Source: Microbacterium telephonicum (GTDB lineage: Bacteria; Actinomycetota; Actinomycetes; Actinomycetales; Microbacteriaceae). Taken from it: DNA of 64,000 nucleotides. This document shows, piece by piece, positions 58,617-64,000 of this stretch. How positions within the stretch are numbered: the first letter of the stretch is position 1; every line of letters begins with the position of its first letter. A program made the position numbers and the translations under genes. The stretch covers positions 62,001 through 126,000 of the forward strand of contig NZ_RCDB01000004.1 of the NCBI RefSeq assembly GCF_003651225.1. The letters are read 5' to 3'. The notes beneath the pieces were generated by a model. It searched no databases and was not told where the DNA came from. It saw nothing but the letters and a program-made list of their open reading frames with translations.

Positions 58617-58960
58617 GGTGGTTGAGTAGCCGGCGCAGCCGGCGTATCGAAACCCGTGCACCCACCATCGGTGCCGGGTTCGGGGCGTTTCGACTCGTCG
58701 CTCACGCTCCTCGCTCAACGACCGGAGGTTGCCGGTGGTTGAGTGGCCGGCGCAGCCGGCGTATCGAAACCCGTGCACTCTTCAACAACGCCGGGTTCGG
58801 GGCGTTTCGACTCGTCGCCGCGCTCCTCGCTCAACGACCGGAGGTTGCCGGTGGTTGCGTAGCCGGCGCAGCCGGCGTATCGAAACCCGTGCACCCGCCA
58901 TCGGTGCCGGGTTCGGGGCGTTTCGACTCGTCCTCACGCTCCTCGCTCGACGACCGGAGG
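58617..58960. repeat. Three tandem 116-117-bp palindromic units
   Basis: Units begin at 58617, 58734 and 58850. Each has GGTTGAGTAGCCGGCGCAGC / CCGGCGTATCGAAACCCGTG, then a TTCGGGGCGTTTCGACTCG / CTCGCTCAACGACCGGAGG half, so left and right halves are inverted relatives. This fills the 378-bp gap between the J-domain gene and the permease gene; no ORF is supported. Confidence 0.88.
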
Positions 58961-58979
58961 GCTCACTAGGGTGGGGCGC

Positions 58980-60551
58980 ATGGATGCCGCCACCTGGACG
59001 TTCGTCATCCTCGGTGTCGCCGTCGTTGCGTTCGTGAGCGGGAAGATCCCCCTCGGGATCGTCGCCATCGGGGTGTCGCTGAGCCTGTGGGCCACCGGCA
59101 TCCTGAGCCTCAACCAGGCGCTCGCGGGATTCGGCGACCCGACCGTCATCTTCATCGCGACGCTGTTCGTCGTCAGCGAGGCGCTCGATGCCACCGGCGT
59201 GACCGCCTGGATCGGCAACCAGGTCGTGAGCCGCGCCGGGCGCGGGCGCGCGCGACTCACCGTCATCGTCTGCCTCATGGTCGCCGTGCTGTCGGCGTTC
59301 ATCTCGATCAACGGCGCCGTCGCGGCGCTGCTGCCCGTCGTGGTCGTCGTCGCGATGCGCGCCGGCCTCGCGCCGTCGAAGCTGCTGATCCCGCTGGCGT
59401 TCGCCGCGAGTGCCGGATCGCTGCTGACCCTCACCGGCACCCCCGTCAACATCGTTGTCTCCGAGGCTGCCGCGGGCGCCGGCGCGCGCGAGTTCTCGTT
59501 CTTCGAGTTCGCCCTGGCCGGACTCCCGCTCGTGGTGCTCACGACCCTGGTCGTCGCACTCCTCGGCGGGCGGCTGCTGCCCGACCGTGCGGCCGAGCAT
59601 TTCGGTGGCGCGCCCGACGCGAGCGACTACGCCCACGCACTGCGCTCGAGCTACCGCGTCGACGACGCGACCGGCGCACTGTTCACCTCGAAGGAGGGCG
59701 TGGCCGAAGTGCTCGTCGCGCCGCGCTCGACCCTCATCGGACGCACCGCGAGCGCCGGGATGACCACGCGCGACGAAAACCTCGTCATCCTCGCGGTGCG
59801 CCGCGACGACGACGCGACCCCCGCCGCGGGTCCGCTCGTGCTGCGCGCCGGGGATGCCGTGCTCGTGCGCGGCCCGTGGGCGGCGCTGACCAGCTACGTC
59901 GACTCGCCCGACGTCATCGCCGTCACCCCGCCGCAGGCGCTGCAACGTGCCGTGCCGCTCGGACGCGGTGCGAAGCGGGCGCTCGTCGTGCTCGGGGTGA
60001 TGGTCCTGCTCCTCGCGACGGGCGTCGTCCCGCCCGCCGTCGCGGGACTGCTCGCCGTATCCGCGCTCGTCCTGATGCGCGTCGTCACGGTGCCGCAGGC
60101 CTATCGGGCGGTGTCGTGGACCACCGTCGTCCTGATCGCCGGGATGGTTCCCCTCTCGGCCGCGTTCACCTCGAGCGGAGCGGCCGATATCGTGGCCGGC
60201 GGCGTCATCGCGGCCATCGGCGACCACTCGCCGTACCTGGCGCTGCTCGTGCTGTGCGTCATCACGATGGTCTTCGGCCAGTTCATCTCGAACGTCGCGA
60301 CGGTGCTCGTCGTCGTCCCGATCGCGCTCGCCGTGGCCGGCGGCATGGGACTGAGCCCGCTCCCGTTCATGATGGCCCTCACCGTCGCCGGCGCGGCCGC
60401 GTTCCTGACGCCGGTCGCGACGCCCGCGAACCTCATGGTCATGCAGCCCGCCGGATACCGCTTCGGCGACTACTGGAAGCTCGGGGTCCCGCTCATGCTG
60501 GTGTTCCTCGCCGTCGCGGTGCTGTATGTGCCGCTGATCTGGCCGTTCTGA
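58980..60551 (+). CDS. SLC13/ArsB-type permease with internal TrkA-C domain
   Basis: 523 residues. Two sets of membrane helices (N-terminal half ~5-205, C-terminal half ~340-520) flank a soluble insert (~215-320) with a TrkA-C/RCK-C pattern (EVLVAPRSTLIGRT, NLVILAVRRDDD, LRAGDAVLVRGP). SAGSLLTLTGTPVNIVVSEA and ITMVFGQFISNVATVLVVVP carry the paired Asn-containing transport loops. It likely moves a dicarboxylate, sulfate or similar anion. TAGGGT (58967-58972) lies 7 nt before the ATG. Confidence 0.87.
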   Translation: MDAATWTFVILGVAVVAFVSGKIPLGIVAIGVSLSLWATGILSLNQALAGFGDPTVIFIATLFVVSEALDATGVTAWIGNQVVSRAGRGRARLTVIVCLMVAVLSAFISINGAVAALLPVVVVVAMRAGLAPSKLLIPLAFAASAGSLLTLTGTPVNIVVSEAAAGAGAREFSFFEFALAGLPLVVLTTLVVALLGGRLLPDRAAEHFGGAPDASDYAHALRSSYRVDDATGALFTSKEGVAEVLVAPRSTLIGRTASAGMTTRDENLVILAVRRDDDATPAAGPLVLRAGDAVLVRGPWAALTSYVDSPDVIAVTPPQALQRAVPLGRGAKRALVVLGVMVLLLATGVVPPAVAGLLAVSALVLMRVVTVPQAYRAVSWTTVVLIAGMVPLSAAFTSSGAADIVAGGVIAAIGDHSPYLALLVLCVITMVFGQFISNVATVLVVVPIALAVAGGMGLSPLPFMMALTVAGAAAFLTPVATPANLMVMQPAGYRFGDYWKLGVPLMLVFLAVAVLYVPLIWPF

Positions 60552-60561
60552 GCGGGGAAGG

Positions 60562-60720
60562 CTCGGGGCGTTTCGACTCGCTGCGCTCGCTCAACGACCG
60601 GGGGGGCGGGCGGAGGAAGCTCGGGGCGTTTCGACTCGCTGCGCTCGCTCAACGACCGGGGGTGCGGGCGGGGAGGGGTCGGGGCGTTTCGACTCGCTTC
60701 GCTCGCTCGACGACCGGGGG
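60562..60720. repeat. Three tandem 58-59-bp TTTCGACTCG...CTCAACGACCGG units
   Basis: Cores at 60566-60602, 60623-60660 and 60680-60718 read GGGGCGTTTCGACTCGCTGC / GCTCGCTCAACGACCGGGGG with minor changes (CTTC in the third). The spacers are G-rich. The array lies between the convergent permease and DD-carboxypeptidase genes. Confidence 0.85.
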
Positions 60721-60734
60721 CGGACCGGGGAGGG

Positions 60735-62192
60735 TCAGTCGACGAGGCCGAAGAGCTCGAGGGGGTGGGTGAGACGCCACCATCCGTCGGGGTCGGGGAG
60801 ATCGTCGGTCAGGTGTGCGGCGACCGTCGCCTTCCCGAGCGGGCCGGTGAGCGTGAGGGTCCCGACGTCGGCACCCGCCGTGCGCGCCTCGCCCAGATCG
60901 ACCGTCGGAGCCGCGGATGCCGAGGCGCGGTTCCACAGCACCACCCAGATGTCGGCATCCGTCACGATGTCCGATGAGGCGCCCCACGGCGTCGTGACGA
61001 CGCCGATGCGGGTGCCGGCCGGCATCACCGGGGGAGCGGCCACCTCGGCGGCGACGGCATCGAGCAGACGCTGGGTCTCCCCGTCGCGGGCGGCGTCGTC
61101 GGGCTGGCCGAGCGCCGTCGCGAACACGCGCACGGTGGTCTCGCCCACGGTGACGTCCTTCGCGGCGAGCAGGTTGTACTGCCCGTCGAGCGTGCCGGTC
61201 TTCAGCCCGACCACGGTGGGATCGGCGAGCAGGTCGTTCGTGTTCGCGACCGTCCCCGCGCCCGGCAGATCCACCTGCGGCGTCTTCACGATCTCGGCGA
61301 CGACGGGGTTCGCCAGGGCGAGCTCGCCCAGCGCGATCACCGCCTCGGGCGTCGCAGCGTTCTCGGGATCGATGCCGGTCGGCTCGACGACCGTGATACC
61401 GGCGAGGTTGTGCCGCGCCAGCCAGGTGCGGGCGGCGGAGGCGAAGACGGCGTCGGTGGTCCAGTACCGTGACGCCAGGTAGTCGGCGTAGTTGCCCGCC
61501 GAACCGATGAGGGCGCCCTGCAGCAGCTGGTACTGCGTGAGCGATCCGCCCACCGGGTAGGCCAGCGCCGACTCGCCGCGGGCGAGGAAGCCCTGGTAGC
61601 TGCGGCGATCGGCGTTCGTGAACGTGTAGGTCGGGCCGCTCTCACCGGCGGCCAGCGGCGACTCGTCGAGCACCATGAGGGCGGTCACGAGCTTCGTGAT
61701 GCTCGCGATCGAGGTCACGGCATCCGTCGAGACGGCGTCCGCGGTGATCCCGTCGACGCCGACGCCTGCCGTGCCCGTCGCCGGCCACGCCACCGCCGTG
61801 TCGGAGGCCGCGAGCGGGGCGACCTCGACGACCGACGCCTCCGGCGGCACCGCGTGCAGCGGCCACAGCTGCGTCGCGGCGACATAGGCGCCGACGAGCG
61901 CGACGATCGCGAGCATCGGGATCACGACGGTCGCGCGCAGGGGCGTGCGGTGCGGGCGCTTGGCGAGCAGGTCGGCCGGGTAGCCCTGCGCGGGCGTCGG
62001 CACCGGCCCGACGCTGTCGTCGTCGAGCCAGGTCAGCGCGCGCCGGCCCGAGTACGTCACGAGCACCTGCTGATCGGATGCCGGGATCTCGGATGCCGGG
62101 ATCTCGGATGCCGGCTGCTCCGGTGCCGGCATTTCGGATGCCGACTGCTCGGACGTCTCCGCCGGGTCGGGCGGCGCGTCGAGCGTGGACAT
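60735..62192 (-). CDS. D-alanyl-D-alanine carboxypeptidase (S11 penicillin-binding protein)
   Basis: 485 residues. A long cytoplasmic N-terminus (~1-85) with Pro/Ala/Ser repeats (ASEIPASEIPAS) precedes one membrane anchor (~87-108), with the catalytic domain outside. Active-site motifs are SITK (SIASITKLVTALM), SxN as SAGN (QGALIGSAGNYADYL) and KTG (VVGLKTGTLDG). It trims stem peptides of peptidoglycan. Minus-strand TAGTTT (62200-62205) lies 7 nt before the ATG. A C-terminal ~90-residue beta domain follows. Confidence 0.9.
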   Translation of the reverse strand: MSTLDAPPDPAETSEQSASEMPAPEQPASEIPASEIPASDQQVLVTYSGRRALTWLDDDSVGPVPTPAQGYPADLLAKRPHRTPLRATVVIPMLAIVALVGAYVAATQLWPLHAVPPEASVVEVAPLAASDTAVAWPATGTAGVGVDGITADAVSTDAVTSIASITKLVTALMVLDESPLAAGESGPTYTFTNADRRSYQGFLARGESALAYPVGGSLTQYQLLQGALIGSAGNYADYLASRYWTTDAVFASAARTWLARHNLAGITVVEPTGIDPENAATPEAVIALGELALANPVVAEIVKTPQVDLPGAGTVANTNDLLADPTVVGLKTGTLDGQYNLLAAKDVTVGETTVRVFATALGQPDDAARDGETQRLLDAVAAEVAAPPVMPAGTRIGVVTTPWGASSDIVTDADIWVVLWNRASASAAPTVDLGEARTAGADVGTLTLTGPLGKATVAAHLTDDLPDPDGWWRLTHPLELFGLVD

Positions 62193-62223
62193 GCGGTCAA
62201 AACTACCGCCCGGTGGACGTGGC

Positions 62224-62330
62224 TATACTCAACGACACAACCACGGGAGTCCGGTGAGCCGGGCTGAGAGGAAGCGATCCACGCTTCGACCGTCGAACCT
62301 GATCCGGATCATGCCGGCGCAGGGAGGAGA
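62224..62330 (+). ncRNA. TPP riboswitch (THI element) with promoter
   Basis: TATACT (62224-62229) is the -10. The aptamer starts near 62242: GGGAGTCCGGTGAGCCGGGC and CTGAGAGG give the conserved CUGAGA pyrimidine-sensing core; CGAACCTGATCCGGATCATG with CCGGCGCAGGGA supplies the pyrophosphate-sensing helix and closing strand. The closing strand runs into the ribosome site GGAGGAG of ykoE, so control is probably at translation initiation: thiamine pyrophosphate would shut off uptake genes. Confidence 0.95.
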
Positions 62331-62334
62331 GAAC

Positions 62335-62967
62335 ATGCACGCGTCCGCGTCCACCCCCGTCACCACGGCCACGCCGAACCGCTTCGGCTGGCGCGTCGTC
62401 GACATCGTCGTCGCCGCCGTCCTCGGCGTCGCCATCGGCCTGCTGTTCTGGCTGTGGAACACGATCGGCGGCGCCTGGTTCGGCGCCATGGACGCGCTCA
62501 CGCCGGGCCTGGGCGGCATCGCCGTCGGCATCTGGCTGATCGGCGGCGTCATCGGCGGCCTCGTCATCCGCAAGCCCGGAGCGGCCCTGCTCGTCGAGGT
62601 CGTCGCGGCGATCGTCTCGATGCTCATCGGCAATGTGTGGGGCGTCTCGACGGTGCTGTCCGGCATCGTGCAGGGCCTCGGCGCCGAGCTCGTCTTCGCG
62701 GCGTTCGCGTACCGCCGCTTCGGACTTCCGGTCGCCGCCCTCGCCGGCATCGGCGCCGCCGTCGCCGCCTGGATCTTCGAGATGTTCTACGGCAGCTCGC
62801 CGAACATCCTCAAGACGGTCGAGTTCAACGCCATCTACCTGGGGGCGCTCGTCGTCTCCGGTGCGGTGCTGGCCGGCGTCGTCGGCTGGCTGCTCGTGCG
62901 GGCGCTCGCCGCGACCGGCGCGCTCAGTCGCTTCGCCGCCGGCCGCGAGGCGCGCGCCGAGGTCTGA
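62335..62967 (+). CDS. ykoE: ECF transporter S component for thiamine precursor (YkoE)
   Basis: 210 residues with about five membrane helices: VVDIVVAAVLGVAIGLLFWL, GGIAVGIWLIGGVIGGLVIR, then EVVAAIVSMLIGNVWGVSTV and a late LGALVVSGAVLAGVVGWLLV. The WNTIG loop and overall layout fit YkoE, the substrate-binding subunit for hydroxymethylpyrimidine or thiamine. It is directly downstream of a TPP riboswitch and upstream of a duplicated ATPase, the ykoEDC arrangement. Confidence 0.93.
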   Translation: MHASASTPVTTATPNRFGWRVVDIVVAAVLGVAIGLLFWLWNTIGGAWFGAMDALTPGLGGIAVGIWLIGGVIGGLVIRKPGAALLVEVVAAIVSMLIGNVWGVSTVLSGIVQGLGAELVFAAFAYRRFGLPVAALAGIGAAVAAWIFEMFYGSSPNILKTVEFNAIYLGALVVSGAVLAGVVGWLLVRALAATGALSRFAAGREARAEV

Positions 62968-62969
62968 CG

Positions 62970-64000
62970 GTGACCGCTCCCGCGCGCATCGTCGCCGCCG
63001 GCTGGGGGTGGCGGTACGCCGGTCGGCGGCTCCCCGCCGTGCAGGACGTGTCGTTCACGATCGAGCCCGGCGAGCGGGTGCTGCTGCTCGGCGCGTCCGG
63101 CGCCGGCAAGTCCACTCTGCTCGCCGGCATGGCGGGGCTGCTCGGCGGCGCCGACGAAGGCGAGCAGACCGGCGACCTGCGCGTCGACGGCGCCCCGCCG
63201 CAGGCGCAGCGCGGCCGGGTCGGTCTCGTGCAGCAGGACCCGGATGCCGGTGTCGTGCTGTCGCGGGTGGGCGACGACGTCGCCTTCGGCTGCGAGAACC
63301 TCGGCCTGCCGGCCGATGCCATCCCCGCGCGCGTCGGCGAGGCGCTGGAAGACGTCGGACTCGACGTGCCGCTCGACCACCCGACGAAGGCGCTGTCGGG
63401 CGGGCAGAAGCAGCGACTCGCCCTGGCCGGCGTGCTCGCGATGCATCCCGGCGTACTGCTGCTGGACGAGCCGACCGCCAACCTCGACCCCGCCGGGGTG
63501 CGGGAGGTGCGCGCCGCGGTCGAGCGGGCGGTGTCCCGCACCGGCGCCACGCTCGTGGTCATCGAGCACCGCACCGCCGTTTGGCAGGACCTCATGACCC
63601 GCGTCATCGTCGTCGGCGCCGACGGCGGCCTGCTCGCCGACGGGCCGCCCGCCGAGGTGTTCGCGGCGCAGGGTGCGGCGCTGGCCGCGGCCGGCGTGTG
63701 GGTGCCGGGAGCGCCCGTCGACCTTCCCGTGCTCGCGCCGGCGGATGCCGCATCCGCCCCGCTGCTGTCCGCGCACGCGCTCGCGGTCTCCCGCGACGGC
63801 CGGATGCCGGTGCGCACCGGCGTCGAGCTCGACATCGCGCGCGCGGCCGCCACCGTCGTGACCGGCCCCAACGGCGCCGGCAAGTCGACGCTCGCGCTGA
63901 CGCTCGCCGGACTCCTGCCCGAGCTGCGCGGTCGGGTCGAGTCCGCGCCGGAGCTCGCGGGGAGACGCGGGACCCGCCCGTCGCGCTGGACCTCGCGCGA
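62970..64000 (+). CDS. ykoD: ECF transporter duplicated ATPase (YkoD-like), 3' end outside window
   Basis: GTG start at 62970, 2 bp after the ykoE stop; 343 codons are visible. The first ATPase domain is complete: Walker A LLLGASGAGKSTLLAGMAGL, Q-loop VGLVQQDPDAGVV, signature ALSGGQKQRLALAGVL, Walker B VLLLDEPTANLDPAG and the switch VVIEHRTAVW. A second domain begins at ~residue 260 with Walker A VVTGPNGAGKSTLALTLAGL and is cut by the window edge. It energises YkoE-dependent uptake. Confidence 0.92.
   Translation, partial: MTAPARIVAAGWGWRYAGRRLPAVQDVSFTIEPGERVLLLGASGAGKSTLLAGMAGLLGGADEGEQTGDLRVDGAPPQAQRGRVGLVQQDPDAGVVLSRVGDDVAFGCENLGLPADAIPARVGEALEDVGLDVPLDHPTKALSGGQKQRLALAGVLAMHPGVLLLDEPTANLDPAGVREVRAAVERAVSRTGATLVVIEHRTAVWQDLMTRVIVVGADGGLLADGPPAEVFAAQGAALAAAGVWVPGAPVDLPVLAPADAASAPLLSAHALAVSRDGRMPVRTGVELDIARAAATVVTGPNGAGKSTLALTLAGLLPELRGRVESAPELAGRRGTRPSRWTSR

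Noticed and set aside
58602..58979. Possible CRISPR array
   Set aside because: Units of 116-117 bp are repeated along their whole length, with no unique spacers, and no cas genes are present.
60552..60734. Possible short CRISPR-like array
   Set aside because: Only three ~40-bp repeats with similar G-rich spacers; they belong to the dispersed palindromic family seen elsewhere.

Overview
This is a 64 kb chromosomal window from a high-GC actinobacterium, most likely Microbacterium or a close Microbacteriaceae relative. The evidence is very GC-rich coding sequence, frequent GTG starts, gene content typical of that family (a type III PKS set, a fused PntA, YtxH / holin-X / DUF3618 membrane proteins, a TPP-controlled ykoE) and many starts with a TANNNT hexamer 6-7 nt upstream, the signature of leaderless transcripts. 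No rRNA, tRNA, CRISPR array, transposase, integrase or phage structural gene was seen. The genus is inference.

Layout. 1-4.7 kb: 3' end of clpB, then a type III polyketide synthase / methyltransferase / FAD monooxygenase operon facing a UbiA prenyltransferase, with a 67-bp nested palindrome on each side. 4.9-9.2 kb: a membrane protein, an MFS exporter and its divergent winged-helix regulator around a clear operator, a nitroreductase, rraA and a VOC protein. 9.2-11.4 kb: a lower-GC secreted M23 peptidase with cell-wall-binding repeats, bracketed by an exact 53-bp direct repeat copied from the end of the VOC gene; it looks acquired. 11.4-17 kb: an ABC exporter, a GT87-like glycosyltransferase and a LuxR-type two-component system. 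17-18.8 kb: an FMN reductase followed by two damaged genes. 19-30.7 kb: xthA, pntAB, pyrE, a HAD phosphatase with two tiny membrane proteins, an SDR, mntR-mntH with paired operators, a SpoU methyltransferase and a MATE pump. 30.8-38 kb: an HdeD-lipase fusion, M13 peptidase, a beta-lactamase-fold protein lacking SxxK, purU, a MetE-like protein. 38-45 kb: a wrecked AI-2E transporter, a POT peptide transporter, an MFS pump, a lipoprotein and an SPFH protein. 45-50.4 kb: DUF4870, glyS, a methyltransferase, DUF1801, a HhH-GPD glycosylase and a FitA/VapC-type toxin-antitoxin pair. 50.5-54.2 kb: hemG, three small envelope proteins and hemD. 54.3-64 kb: a second ABC exporter, 3-hydroxyisobutyryl-CoA hydrolase, a J-domain/NERD fusion, an SLC13/TrkA-C permease, a DD-carboxypeptidase and a TPP riboswitch controlling ykoE and ykoD.

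The most unusual material lies between genes. There are several families of palindromic repeats with fixed geometry, mostly at gene 3' ends: a 119-bp element (55-9-55 bp) at three sites, a 67-bp nested palindrome at two, a CCGGAG-core dimer, and tandem arrays of a widespread TTTCGA/TCAACGACC repeat. A related repeat has entered the hemG reading frame without breaking it. Recent gene gain (the M23 unit) and gene decay (a truncated reductase, a frameshifted membrane protein, the AI-2E remnant) are both visible.
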